DNA from: Azolla caroliniana
Taxonomy: Eukaryota; Polypodiophyta
DNA length: 64,000 nucleotides
Direction: 5' to 3'
NCBI GenBank assembly: GCA_043228905.1
Contig: JBHGNT010000010.1
Coordinates: 12,214,001-12,278,000, forward strand
Below the pieces are notes generated by a model. It did no database searches, had not been told where the DNA came from, and worked only from the letters and a program-made list of their open reading frames with translations. A program made the position numbers and the translations under genes. Shown one piece after another: positions 1-9,910 of the stretch (its first letter is position 1; every line of letters starts with the position of its first letter).

Positions 1-2
1 TG

Positions 3-3000
3 AACCTCAAGTACCGGGACGACGAGAATATGGTGGAACACGTGAGCACGTTCATGGGATTCGTGAACCAGCTTGCGGCGATCAAGTTCCCGTTGGAGGA
101 TGCAATGCAAGCCATCATTCTGATGTGTACATTGCCGGAAAGCTGGGAGAACTTGGTGGTGACTCTCAGCACCTCCTGCACCGAAGATAACTTGTCTCTA
201 CAAACGGTAAAGACAAGTATTCTAAATGAAGAAGTGCGTCGGAGAGATAAAGAACCGGCCTCCGACTCGAAGGCGCTGCTTACCGAATCGGAACGGGGAA
301 GACAATGGAACCGGAGTCCGCAAAGACGGGAGAAGTCGGGGACCCGGTCGCAGTCAAGAGGAAGGCCCACATGCTTCCACTGTGGGAAGCCGGGGCACTT
401 CCGGAAGAATTGTCGGCATTACCGAAAGGACAACGGAGCCGACGACACCGATACGAAGAAGTCACCGGAGAGAAACGGTGCATACCGGGGAGCCACGGAC
501 CGAAGAGGTCCGGATCGGCGAGGGCAGGACCGGAAAGGAACGACGGCACTCGCGGCAAGTGAAGAAGAGATAATGCTCATTACCGAAGAGAGGGAGCTGA
601 ACCTTGTCGGTGTAGAGATGACCTGGGTGGTCGATTCCGGAGCATCGTTCCACCTGACCCCGGAGAGAAGATACTTCTCATCCTACATAGCCGGTGAGCA
701 TGGCTGTGTTCGGATGGGAAATGAAGGTACGTGCCGGATTGCCGGCATAGGAGACGTGTGGTTGACAACCCCGACCGGATGCAAAATGCTGCTGAAGGAT
801 GTCCGACACGTTCCGGAGGTTCGTTTGAACCTGATCTCGGCCGGGAGGCTAGATGATGAAGGCTACACGGGTAGCATCCGGAACGGTGTCATGAAGTTCA
901 GCAAGGGGAGCCTGATAGTGGCTCGGGCCCGGAAGGTCAACACACTGTACCTGATGAATTCCCGGCTATGTCCGGAGGAGCTGAACATGGCAGCCGACAC
1001 TGCCGGTGAGCTGTGGCACAAGAGACTGTGCCACATGAGTGAGAAGGGGATGAAGAGGCTTGCAGAAGACAACCTTATTCCAGTGAAGCATGTGCACCTG
1101 GAGAAGTGCACCGATTGCCTTGCCGGTAAGCAGAACCGAACCTTCTTCCACTCAAGGCCACCGACGAGACGTAGCGCACCATTGGAGTTTGTGCATACTG
1201 ATGTGTGTCAGGTAGAAACGAAGTCACACGGCGGAGCCCAGTACTTCGTGACATTCATTGATGATCACAGCCGGAAGCTGTGGACAGCACCGTTGAAGAC
1301 AAAGGACCAAGTATTGTCCGTCTTCAAAGAACTCCACGCGAGAGTGGAAAGGGAATCCGGCAAGAAGCTGAAAGCGATACGAGCGGATAACGGAGGGGAA
1401 TACCGGGGGCAGTTCCAGGAGTACTGTCGCTCGAAGGGAATCCGGCTCGAGTTTACTGTGCCGAAGACGCCGGAACTGAACGGGCTGGCCGAGAGGATGA
1501 ACCGGACCATAATGGAGAGGGTCCGGAGTATGCTGGCGCATGCAAAATTACCCAAGGGGTTTTGGGCTGAGGCAATGTCGACGGCGACATACGTGATAAA
1601 CAGATCACCCTCAGTACCTTTGGACGGAGACACGCCGCAGAAAGTGTGGACCGGTAAGGAAGTGTCCTACCGGCATCTGAAGGTGTTCGGGTGTCTCGCA
1701 TACGTGCATGTGGCAAAGGACCGGAGAGGAAAATTAGATCCAAAGACCCGGCCATGCATATTCCTCGGTTACGGCGACGACGAGTTCGGCTACCGAGTAT
1801 GGGACCCGGTCGACAAGAAGATATTCAGGAGTCGAGACATCATCTTCATGGAGGACAAGACACTCGCCGACTTGGAGTCGGAGAAGAAGATGAAGAGCTC
1901 CAAGTCGACCGGTGAGGATCAACTCTACGAGGAGCAGTCCCGACCGGCAAGGGACCGGTTAGCACTCGAGGATCCGGCCGAAGACGGTGAAGAAACAGAA
2001 CCGGCCGAAGAAGATGAAAATGATACCGGAACCGGCCCCGATCCCGAAATGGATTCGGATGAAGAAGAATCGGAAGAACCGGTTACCGAAGCTCCGGAAC
2101 GGAGATATCCTCTAAGAGAGAGAAGGGCCCCCCGGAGATTTCCGGAACCAGAGCACGTGCTGCTAACCGACGAGGGGGAACCGGAGAGCTTTGAAGAAGC
2201 AAAGCTTGACACCCATAGCCGCAGGTGGTTAAGTGCCATGCAGGAGGAGATGGATTCCCTGCATGAGAACCACACATATGAACTTGTGGAGTTGCCGAAG
2301 GGAAAGCGGGCACTTCGGAACAAGTGGGTGTTCAAGCTGAAACCGGGAGATGCCGGAAAACCCCCGAGATACAAAGCCAGGATCGTGGTGAAGGGGTTCC
2401 AGCAGAAGAAGGGCGTCGATTTCGACGAAATATTTGCCCCGGTAGTGAAGATGACCTCCATCCGGACGGTGCTGAGCATAGCGGCAAGCATGGACCTCGA
2501 GGTAGAACAGATGGACGTGAAGACGGCATTCCTTCACGGTGACCTCGAAGAAGAGATCTACATGCAGCAACCGGAAGGATTCGAGAAGAAAGGGAAGGAG
2601 CACCTGGTATGCCGGTTGAAGAAGAGCCTTTACGGACTGAAGCAGGCTCCCCGGCAATGGTACCGGAAGTTCGACTCCTTCATGACCGACGAAGGGTACC
2701 ACAAAACGCAGTCCGATCACTGCGTGTTTGTGAAGAAGTTCGAAGGAGGAGACTTTCTAATACTCCTCCTATACGTGGACTACATGTTGATCGTCGGACG
2801 GGACCAGGTCAAGATACGGACGCTGAAGAAAGCGCTTCACCGAACCTTCTCAATGAAGGACCTGGGTCCGGCGAGGCAAATACTAGGGATGCACATCATC
2901 CGGGACCGGAAGAAGAAGCAGTTGTGGCTGTCACAGGAGAAGTACGTGACAAAGGTGCTTTACCGGTTCAACATGTCGGAAGCAAGACCGGTCGGGTCAA

Positions 3001-3749
3001 CCCTCCCGGCAAACTGCAAGTTGTCCAGCAAGCAAAGCCCCAAGACAAAGGCTGAGAAGGAGGACATGATGAAAGTACCATATGCCTCTGCTGTCGGAAG
3101 CTTGATGTACGCAATGGTGTGTACAAGACCGGACATAGGATATGCAGTTGGAGTGGTGAGCCGGTACATGAGCAATCCCGGCAAAGAGCACTGGAACGCG
3201 GTCAAGTGGATACTCCGATACCTGAAGGGCACGGCAAACATGTGCCTCCGATTCGGCTCCGGTAAGGCCGAACTCGACGGCTTTACCGATTCTGATATGT
3301 CGGCTGATGCAGATACCAGCCGGTCCACATCAGGGTATGTGATGACGTATGCAGGGGGAGCTGTTTCGTGGCAGTCGAGGCTGCAGAAGACGGTTGCGTT
3401 GTCAACCACGGAGGCGGAGTACATGGCGGCTGTTGAAGCCGGCAAGGAAATAATATGGATGAAGGACTTCATTAGAGAGCTCGGTATCCAGCAGGAGGAG
3501 TACCGACTCTACTGCGACAGTCAGAGTGCCATCCACCTTGCGAAGAACGCGGCTTATCACTCCCGGATGAAGCACATCCAGCGAAGATATCACTGGATCC
3601 GGGAAAGGATAGAAGACAAGGAGTTCGTGCTGACGAAGGTCCACACGGACGAGAACGGGTCGGATATGCTGACCAAGGTGCTCACACCCGACAAGCTGGA
3701 AGCATGCCGGAAGAGGATCGGATTAGAGAGACATCCCATGCCGAAGTGA
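3..3749 (+). CDS. Ty1/copia gag-pol polyprotein (copia-A), 5' end outside window, RT active site altered
   Basis: The frame is open from base 3, so the N-terminus lies upstream; the first in-window Met is at 30, from which residues are numbered. Order is Ty1/copia: UBN2-type gag, a CX2CX4HX4C zinc knuckle at 115-128, aspartic protease with DSG at 202-204, pre-integrase HHCC zinc finger (about 330-364), integrase D391, D453, E488 with DD35E spacing, reverse transcriptase, and RNase H to the stop. It would copy and integrate the element's RNA. The frame is unbroken over 1239 residues, but the second Asp of the reverse transcriptase YVDD box is Tyr (residue 918, TAC at 2781-2783), which should abolish polymerisation. 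The related copy at 27517-28215 keeps both Asp. A PPT and LTR follow the stop. Family call is certain; loss of activity is inferred. Confidence 0.93.
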   Translation, partial: NLKYRDDENMVEHVSTFMGFVNQLAAIKFPLEDAMQAIILMCTLPESWENLVVTLSTSCTEDNLSLQTVKTSILNEEVRRRDKEPASDSKALLTESERGRQWNRSPQRREKSGTRSQSRGRPTCFHCGKPGHFRKNCRHYRKDNGADDTDTKKSPERNGAYRGATDRRGPDRRGQDRKGTTALAASEEEIMLITEERELNLVGVEMTWVVDSGASFHLTPERRYFSSYIAGEHGCVRMGNEGTCRIAGIGDVWLTTPTGCKMLLKDVRHVPEVRLNLISAGRLDDEGYTGSIRNGVMKFSKGSLIVARARKVNTLYLMNSRLCPEELNMAADTAGELWHKRLCHMSEKGMKRLAEDNLIPVKHVHLEKCTDCLAGKQNRTFFHSRPPTRRSAPLEFVHTDVCQVETKSHGGAQYFVTFIDDHSRKLWTAPLKTKDQVLSVFKELHARVERESGKKLKAIRADNGGEYRGQFQEYCRSKGIRLEFTVPKTPELNGLAERMNRTIMERVRSMLAHAKLPKGFWAEAMSTATYVINRSPSVPLDGDTPQKVWTGKEVSYRHLKVFGCLAYVHVAKDRRGKLDPKTRPCIFLGYGDDEFGYRVWDPVDKKIFRSRDIIFMEDKTLADLESEKKMKSSKSTGEDQLYEEQSRPARDRLALEDPAEDGEETEPAEEDENDTGTGPDPEMDSDEEESEEPVTEAPERRYPLRERRAPRRFPEPEHVLLTDEGEPESFEEAKLDTHSRRWLSAMQEEMDSLHENHTYELVELPKGKRALRNKWVFKLKPGDAGKPPRYKARIVVKGFQQKKGVDFDEIFAPVVKMTSIRTVLSIAASMDLEVEQMDVKTAFLHGDLEEEIYMQQPEGFEKKGKEHLVCRLKKSLYGLKQAPRQWYRKFDSFMTDEGYHKTQSDHCVFVKKFEGGDFLILLLYVDYMLIVGRDQVKIRTLKKALHRTFSMKDLGPARQILGMHIIRDRKKKQLWLSQEKYVTKVLYRFNMSEARPVGSTLPANCKLSSKQSPKTKAEKEDMMKVPYASAVGSLMYAMVCTRPDIGYAVGVVSRYMSNPGKEHWNAVKWILRYLKGTANMCLRFGSGKAELDGFTDSDMSADADTSRSTSGYVMTYAGGAVSWQSRLQKTVALSTTEAEYMAAVEAGKEIIWMKDFIRELGIQQEEYRLYCDSQSAIHLAKNAAYHSRMKHIQRRYHWIRERIEDKEFVLTKVHTDENGSDMLTKVLTPDKLEACRKRIGLERHPMPK

Positions 3750-3759
3750 AGGGGGAGTT

Positions 3760-4405
3760 TGTTGGGATTTCGGTCCCTCCGGATGGGATGTCCGGAGATG
3801 AATGACGGCAAGCCCGGTTGCGGTTACGGAACCGGAGGATGAAGAGTACCCGGCTACGGATCCGGATGATGAAGACCCCGGCTACGGAGCCGGATGATGA
3901 AGACCCCGGCTACGGAGCCGGATGACGAATGTACCCGGAGAGAGATCCGGATGCGGGGACATATTTGTGAATATGTTTGCCAAGGGCCCTTGAGGCTATA
4001 TTTGTAAATAGCCCGAAAGTCATATGTGTATAAATATGACTTAGGGCAAACAGTTTAGTGTTGCTACTTATTTTTTCTGTTTTTCCCACTCAAGAGGAGT
4101 GAAAAGAGAGCAGCCGTGAGAGAGAGAGAGAGAGAGATACGAAGAGGTCGTTGCCTCTGTGTATTACCGCCGCCTGTGGCGAAGACAGTGAGCTCAAGGT
4201 TGTTGCCTTGTAGCTTCACCATTGTACATCTCTGTTTATAGTGATAGTTGGAGTTTGAGGACTCCCGTGGTTTTTCCCATTTAGGGTTTTCCACGTAAAA
4301 CATCCTGTGTACTCTTCTCTCTATTATCTTTGTGCATCTTGTATTTCCTGTTTTCTGTGAGTTAATCCTATTCCTCGGTTGTGGCCGAGCACTGGTTTTA
4401 CAACA
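3760..4405 (+). repeat. 3' LTR of copia-A element
   Basis: It begins TGTTGGGATTTCGG directly after a polypurine tract (about 3749-3757, agggggag) and ends ...TTACAACA. It matches the LTRs of copia-E (28886 onward) and copia-G (reverse strand, 58779-59257), including the segments ggtccctccggatggg and gttgtggccgagc. To its right the sequence resumes abruptly inside a minus-strand copia integrase frame, so copia-A inserted there. The exact 3' end is inferred from the terminal CA and the resuming frame. Confidence 0.85.
3832..3945 (+). repeat. Tandem repeat inside the copia-A LTR
   Basis: A unit of 28 bases (ccggatgatgaagaccccgg and the following ctacggag) starts at 3862 and 3890, with diverged units starting at about 3832 and 3918. 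The copia-E LTRs lack this expansion, so it is specific to this copy or subfamily. Confidence 0.8.
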
Positions 4406-5053
4406 CTTTCCTATCCACACCCTTTGTGGGACATCACCTTTCAGTGGTACAGAAGGGGACCTGTTCATCATGTAAACCGATGTGTACATAGCCTGAACCC
4501 AATATGATTTCGGCAGTTTAGCATGAGAGAACATGCTCCTTACTCTCTCCATGATTGTTCGATTCATCCTCTCTACAAGCTTGTTCAACTCAGGGTTCTT
4601 TGGTACAGTGTATTCGATTTGAATACCGTGGGCCTTACAGTATTCCTCAAACTCCGCTTTATATTTTCCACCATTGTCGGTTCGGATAGCCTTCAGCTTC
4701 CGACCTAACTCCCGTTCAGCCCTTGCATGGAAATCCTTGAAGAATGATAGTACTTGATCCTTTGACTTTAGTATGAAAGCCCATGTCCTCCGACTATAGT
4801 TGTCAATGAACATCACAAAGTACTTTCCACCTTGATGCGTTGGAGCATGTACATAGCACACATCGGTGTGCACTAGTTCCAGCAGAGCTTCTCTTCTCCT
4901 TGGTGGTCTCGTGTGGAATGTTGCTCTATTCTGCTTACCAACTAAGTAGTCAAAACACTTCTCCAGGTGCACTCCCTTGACTTTTGGTAGAAGCTTCTGG
5001 TCTGTCAGCAATGCATTCCTTTCTCACTCATGTGCATTCCTTTCTCACTCATG
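4406..5053 (-). pseudogene. Copia pre-integrase and integrase fragment, split by copia-A
   Basis: The minus strand encodes a pre-integrase segment (HMSEKGMH, then HLEKCFDYLVGKQ) and an integrase core with HTDVC, FIDNYSRRTW, RTDNGG and LVERMNRT, ending at VPQRVWIGK where the copia-A LTR begins. It is close to the copia-A family. The frame is open but has no start context and both ends are lost. The zinc-finger CX2C is CFDY, so its last Cys is missing. On the right it joins a different copia lineage through a 21-base tandem duplication. It is a dead fragment and part of a chimeric insertion target. Confidence 0.85.
5012..5053 (+). repeat. 21-bp perfect tandem duplication at a copia/copia junction
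   Basis: The 21-base unit tgcattcctttctcactcat+g occupies 5012-5032 and again 5033-5053. On the minus strand it repeats the peptide HMSEKGM. It lies exactly where sequence of one copia lineage changes to another in the same orientation. Confidence 0.9.
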
Positions 5054-5613
5054 TGGCCAGCTTTGAAGGTTCCGGAAACACTCGAAGACTTCGCTCTTCC
5101 TCTCGATGAGGTAGATCCACGTGTGTTGGTTGTAGTCATCAATGAAGGAGACAAAATACCACCTCCCGCCAAGACTAACGTTTTGTGCCAGTCCCCATAC
5201 ATCCGAATGTATTAAATCAAGCTTGTTATGGCTCCGGTTCCGTTCGGTGGGGAATGGAAGCCAGTGTTGCTTCTCAAGTTGGCAAGCTTCACATATTTGG
5301 GCCTTCTGGCCACTGAATTTCGACAATACAAACACAACTTGTTTCAATTGCAGGTCTTGAAGCCTCTGGTAATTGACATGGCCCATCCGCTTGTGCCAGA
5401 GATCGATGTCCGATTCAATCTTCTGTCCTTTGGCAAACATGGCGGTGCCGACGTCATTGGTGTTTAGGATGAACATCCTCCCTTCTTTGTGCCCTTGTGC
5501 AATTATCTGGCCTTCTTCATTGATGAAGCACCCTAGGTGCGTAAACCGCACCTGCATCCCCTGGTTGACGATTTGTCCAACCGACACCAGGTTCTTTGTG
5601 ATAGTCCGAACAT
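5054..5613 (-). pseudogene. Copia-D pre-integrase and integrase start
   Basis: The minus-strand frame reads from VRTITKNLVSVGQIV through the pre-integrase finger (LWHKRMGH ... CEACQLEKQH) into the integrase start (LIHSDVWG, FIDDYNQHTW) and ends at ECFRNLQSW. Upstream coding of the same element continues at 9911 on the far side of NA1: KLMNVLH at 9911 joins VRTITKN here. The peptide closely matches copia-B (24750-25150), so copia-D and copia-B are one family. The rest of pol is missing and replaced by the neighbouring lineage at 5053. Confidence 0.87.
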
Positions 5614-5814
5614 TATCGTGAAGAATTTCGGCCAGAGCCGGAAACCGGGAAACATTGGCTACATCGGCGGGGTGCAACATATGTACGCACCCATGTACAT
5701 TTAGTGTGAATAACGAGGGCGCCTTTATGGCGCCGAAGAGTAGTCAAGTCAGGACAGACGGTCCCATGTAAGCCAGGGTTTATCCCACATTGTAACGCAT
5801 CCCTGTCCTTGTTC

Positions 5815-5823
5815 TATAAAAGG
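5815..5823 (+). promoter_or_regulatory. TATA box of the NA1 5' LTR
   Basis: TATAAAAGG follows ccttgttc and precedes aagggaacg. The same motif is at 9333-9341 in the 3' LTR. Its position in the middle of the LTR fits an RNA polymerase II start at the U3/R border. Confidence 0.7.
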
Positions 5824-6060
5824 AAGGGAACGCCCTTTGTGAAAGGGTTGCCCATTTTGCATTAGAGGGTATACCGTTAGGTTTAGAGTTAGCTTCTTCT
5901 TCTTCTTCTCCCCCTTCGTGTTCGCTTAGGGTTTGCTTCAGCTCATCTCCTGCGCAAGACCCCGCTCGGTGCGACGAGCCCGTGAGCTCCCCGACCGGCG
6001 GCTTGGCAGCTGACGACTACTGTAACCTACCCCGGTCCGGCTCGACGCCGGGATGTTAAA

Positions 6061-6062
<2 letters not shown>

Positions 6063-6114
<52 letters not shown>
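6063..6114 (+). repeat. (CT)n microsatellite in NA1 5' LTR
   Basis: About 52 bases of pure CT dinucleotide. The partner LTR has a shorter tract at 9741-9781, so the array length has drifted between the two LTRs. Confidence 0.95.
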
Positions 6115-6117
<3 letters not shown>

Positions 6118-6248
6118 GTTGCTTCCGGTGTGCTTCTAGGATGCCCCGGAGATGGTGAAGCGCGACTTCCTACGCTCCATCACTCCCTAGTCCAAGACCC
6201 CCGTGGTCCCGCCTTTCTCCACGCACGCGCGTAACAACGCGACATCTT

Positions 6249-6266
6249 TGGTGAACCCGACGTGAA
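6249..6266 (+). other. Primer binding site of NA1
   Basis: TGGTGAACCCGACGTGAA lies 4 bases inside the 5' LTR. It starts with the TGG that pairs with a tRNA CCA end. The identical 18 bases occur on the minus strand at 14308-14325 in NA2. The tRNA was not identified. Confidence 0.8.
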
Positions 6267-6281
6267 AGGCGGCAAGGGAGG

Positions 6282-7721
6282 ATGGAGTCGGAAGACGACG
6301 ACCTCGCGGAGATGGTGGCCAAAGTGGTGTTGGAGTCAGCACGAGTGGTGATGAGGCGAGAAGCAGCGCAACAAGCGGTTGAGCGAGTGGTCGAAAGAGT
6401 CGGTCGTTTCAGCGGGGACAAAGTCCCATCTTACTTGGAAGCCTACAACGCGGAAATGGAGGAGCGTGGCGTAGACGAGGCGTTGAGGCTGGAGTTCTTC
6501 TGTCGGGTCGTGGCTGTCCGGATACATGCGGAAATAAAGGAGCTCCGTGAGGCTCATAGTTCGTGGGAGGCCTTCGAAGAGGCGCTCCTGAAGGCATACA
6601 GAGGACGGCGGAAGAGCCGGGGACAGCACGACTTCGACCAATGGGTAGCAACGGCAAAGACCCACCGGGGTGCAACGTAGGCGTTCCGAGAGTTCGAGCA
6701 ACGGCTTGCTCGGCTCCCGGAGCGGGAACAAGGTTTGGTGGGGGCGGACAAAGTCCTTTTGTTCGTCAGGTCGATCGACCGAGCGGAACGGGAAGCCATC
6801 GGGATTGAGCTCGAAGACGATGATGGAGCGAATGGGCTTACGGAGGACTGGTCGAAGGTTGGAAGGGCGTGCCAACGGCTAGACAACGAGCGAGCCGAGA
6901 AGGCTAAGAGGAAGGTACGCGACGGCGTGCCATCATAGCGGGAAGAGGCCGAACGGCAAAGAGAGTCAGCAAGGGTCGGCGTTGGGGCCAGGATTGCGGA
7001 GGCATACGTAGCTCTCGAGGCGATGCTCGAGAAAGAGGAAAGACGGAGGCCGCAAGCCGAGACTGAGAAGACGGACTTGCCCCACGCGACGGTGGAAGAT
7101 CGGTACCACGGTACCACGGGAGAGGGTGCGGAACGAAACGCCCTCTCGACTTGCGGAGAAAGAACGGCCAAGGACGAGGCCAAGATACAGATCGCGGAAC
7201 CGGAACGTTGGGACCAGCGGTTTCGGGCGTGTCAGCTCGAGATCCCGGTCATTGGAGAAGCAAGCCCAGACGGGGCTTGCGCGATCGGTAAGAAGACGAC
7301 CGCCGACCACGAAGAGTAGGTGGCTACAGACAAGGGCGTAAAACGGACGGGCGATTCTTTGTGTCTTCCCACACTTGCTCCCGAGACGATAGCAGTCGGG
7401 CCCGAGTGCCCACGTGAGTCCCAAGCGGAGGAAGGCGGCGGCGAAAGGCCAAGAATCACTAGCGAGACGATACGGGGAAGGAGCGGACGAAAGACCACGG
7501 ACCCGATTCCGGAGAACTCGGCATTCAGGCCCGTATGCCCATATAAGACTGAGGAGATGGATGGCGGTACCGAGGAGTCCTGGCACGATGCCAGCGAAGA
7601 CGGGTGGGAAACGGCCTGCGAGCAGGCCGGGGACGGAAGAGGCATGAGAAGATCGGCATTCCGATTCGGATGGAGCAGAATCCGGTCGTGGATCGTTCGA
7701 TCGAGGCTAGATTCGGCATAA
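6282..7721 (+). pseudogene. Gag-like protein of NA1, broken by in-frame stops
   Basis: From ATG 6282 one frame stays coding-like to TAA 7719-7721, interrupted by TAG at 6678, 6936 and 7317. The protein is charged and helix-rich. Around the first two stops it matches the NA2 protein closely (HDFDQWV, LVGADKVLLFVRSID, then DDDGANGLTEDWSKV). The C-terminal part holds degenerate Glu/Gly-rich segments (ESQAEEGGGE) that also occur in NA2. No zinc knuckle or enzyme motif is visible. By position, directly after LTR and PBS, it should be the structural gag protein; this is inferred from location and homology between the copies, not from a recognised domain. Confidence 0.7.
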
Positions 7722-9131
7722 AGGTGCCGATACAGGAGAGGGTGCGGGACCAGCCACCCTCTTTTACATGGGGTGAAAGACCGACCGGGCGAAGGTTGGT
7801 GGCAACATGAGACCGAGAGAGAAGGTTGGTGGCGGCAGGAAACGGGACCCGACTACGCGGAAGACACGAGGAGAATCCGGGAGGGACTCAAACAAAAGAC
7901 ACCCAAATTTCGGCAAGCATAGAAACGGAGTCCGTTCCTATGGGACCCTCACACCGATCCGAAGACTTCAGCTGATCGGCCAACGTGGCAACGTAAGACC
8001 GATGGAGAAGGACGATGGCGGCAGGGAACAGGACCCGACGACACGGGGTATCGGAAGGAGCCGGTAGGGGCAAACACGGGGAGGTGTGTCAGGCCGGAAA
8101 GGCACACCTAGGACAGAACAAGGGTCTCGCAAGTGGCCATCGCGGGCCGGATCGAAGCGTGACTACGGGACAGTGTTCGGCACGGGCGGGGCCGAACGAA
8201 GGAAGCGGAAGACGGCAAAAAGGAGGTGCCGGGAACGAGGTGACAAGTGCCTAGTGGACTGCACAGGGTCGAAGTCAGGGGATGGCAAGAGAGGCCGGAG
8301 GAGGATCCTGCACACTCGCTTCGTAGATCTCGGTAGCTCCGTCGAAGTAGCGAAGGCTGACACGGCAAGCCGGGATGACAAGCTGGTGGGGGCGAGGGGA
8401 CGACGGCAAACGGAAGACTCAGGACCTGTTGCAGCAGCACGAAGACGGAAAGGGCCATGCGGGCTACTACGAGGTGTTCCTCGGATGCAAAGGACGTCGG
8501 TATGCGGGTGGGCGGCGATGCACGATCTGGCCAGAAAGGGGGCCGACAAGGAGTGCAACACAGGCAGTGCCAAACAACGGACGAGGGTATGTGGCACACG
8601 GAGGTGCCGGAGCGGAAAGGTGAGCGCGGAGATAGGTTGCGCGGTTCGGAGGTAGCGCGGAGAAGGCAAGAAAGGGATCCTCCACACCGTTTCGGAGACC
8701 ATGGCGGTTCGAGCCGACGCGGCGATGTAAGACCATGGAGAAGGAAGGTGGCGGCAAGAGGACGAGGGCAACGCGAAACGACATGGGACGGCAATCAAGA
8801 CGGTGCGAATGATCAACGGAGGCCAAGCGGGCCACTACGGGCATGCCTCAAGCGGAGGACATTGGGCCTACGGCGGGAAGCGGGGCGTTCATACGGCCGA
8901 ACAAGGGCCAACGGAAGTACGCGTACTACGGAGATCGCGGCAGAGGACCCATCGACGGGTCGAACGAGCCTACGGGGAGGCGAGCGCGAAGGAAGAATCG
9001 AAGCCGACGGATCAAACCGGCAGCGAGCCGGGATGCGGATCACGGAAGACCGGTTTCTCACCAGCCGAAATCTCTCACCCTTCAACCAGACTTGGCACAT
9101 ACCGGTGGATGTGCGGTTAGGTGGGGGCGGA
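7722..9131 (+). other. NA1 interior without recognisable coding
   Basis: Purine- and GC-rich sequence between the gag-like frame and the 3' LTR. Diverged direct repeats of the type aagaccgatggagaagg-n-atggcggcaggga occur near 7808, 7997 and 8729. Several overlapping open frames exist on both strands (longest about 256 codons at 8457-9227) but none shows a family motif or a match to NA2. The last 35 bases (cacataccggtggatgtgc then ggtgggggcgga) are nearly identical to the matching place in NA2. Confidence 0.6.
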
Positions 9132-9738
9132 TGTCGTGAAGAATTTCGGCCAGAGGCGGAAACCGGGAAACATTGGCTACATTGGCGGGGTGCAGCGTGT
9201 GTACGCACCCATGTACATTTAGTGTGAATAACGAGGGCGCCTTTATGGCGCCGAAGAGTAGTCAAGTCAGGACAGACGGTCCCATGTAAGCTGGGGTTTA
9301 TCCCACATTGTAACGCATCCCTGTCCTTGTTCTATAAAAGGAAGGGAACGCCCTTTGTGAAAGGGTTACCCATTTTGCATTAGAGGGTATACCGTTAGGT
9401 TTAGAGTTAGCTTCTTCTTCTTCTTCTCCCCCTTCGTGTTCGCTTAGGGTTTGCTTCAGCTCATCTCCTGCGCAAGACCCCGCTCGGCGCGACGAGCCCG
9501 TGAGCTCCCCGACCGGCGGCTTGGCAGCTGACGACTATTGTAACCTACCCCAGTCCGGCTCGAACCGGGAATTTATTCTTCCTTTTTATATATATATATA
9601 TACGTTTGCGTCTGTCTGTGTATATTCGCGTCTTCGTTGGTGTCGGGTGCTTCCCCCTTTCTGCATTTCCTGTACTTAAGGGTGTGGGTCGGGTTGGCAT
9701 GTGTGTGTGTGAGTGTGTGTGCGTGAGTCGGTGTTAAA

Positions 9739-9783
<45 letters not shown>

Positions 9784-9910
9784 GTTGCTTCCGGTGTGCT
9801 TCTGGGATGCCCCGGAGACGGTGAAGCGCGACTTCCTACGCTCCATCACTCCCTAGTCCAAGACCCCCGTGGTCCCGCCTTTCTCCACGCACGCGCGTAA
9901 CAACGCGACA
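9132..9910 (+). repeat. 3' LTR of NA1
   Basis: It starts TGTCGTGAAGAATTTCGG and ends CAACGCGACA. A TATA box is at 9333-9341 and (CT)n at 9741-9781. It is longer than the 5' LTR because of a block with (TA)n and TG-rich repeats at about 9569-9737. It is followed at once by minus-strand copia-D coding. Confidence 0.88.

Larger units (their letters stand above)
5614..6244 (+). repeat. 5' LTR of NA1
   Basis: It is the direct-repeat partner of 9132-9910. The first dinucleotide is TA instead of the expected TG, a one-base decay. It contains a TATA box, a run of CTT repeats (about 5890-5910), and a (CT)n tract at 6063-6114. It lacks the roughly 170-base block found at 9569-9737 in its partner. Confidence 0.88.
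5614..9910 (+). mobile_element. NA1: non-autonomous LTR element with gag-like remnant and no pol
   Basis: LTRs at 5614-6244 and 9132-9910 share start (T[A/G]TCGTGAAGAATTTCGG) and end (CAACGCGACA). A PBS follows the first LTR and a purine tract (aggtgggggcgga) precedes the second. The interior is about 2.9 kb, with a broken gag-like frame and no protease, reverse transcriptase or integrase. It interrupts the copia-D polyprotein, whose frame rejoins across it. Flanks are acat and atgtg, so no clean target-site duplication is visible. It is the sister of NA2 (11007-16953): same PBS, same pre-LTR region and a homologous gag-like protein. It resembles the class called large retrotransposon derivatives. 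Confidence 0.85.

Noticed and set aside
1925-2491. 188-codon minus-strand ORF inside copia-A
   Set aside because: Ser-rich antisense of the acidic linker and RT start; the plus strand is clearly the coding one.
8457-9227. 256-codon ORF in the 3' interior of NA1
   Set aside because: Arg/Gly-rich, no motif, no counterpart in NA2, and it runs into the LTR; GC-rich sequence makes long chance frames likely.
5614-9910. Perfect target-site duplication for NA1
   Set aside because: Flanks acat and atgtg do not repeat; the element is supported by LTRs and the rejoined copia-D frame instead.
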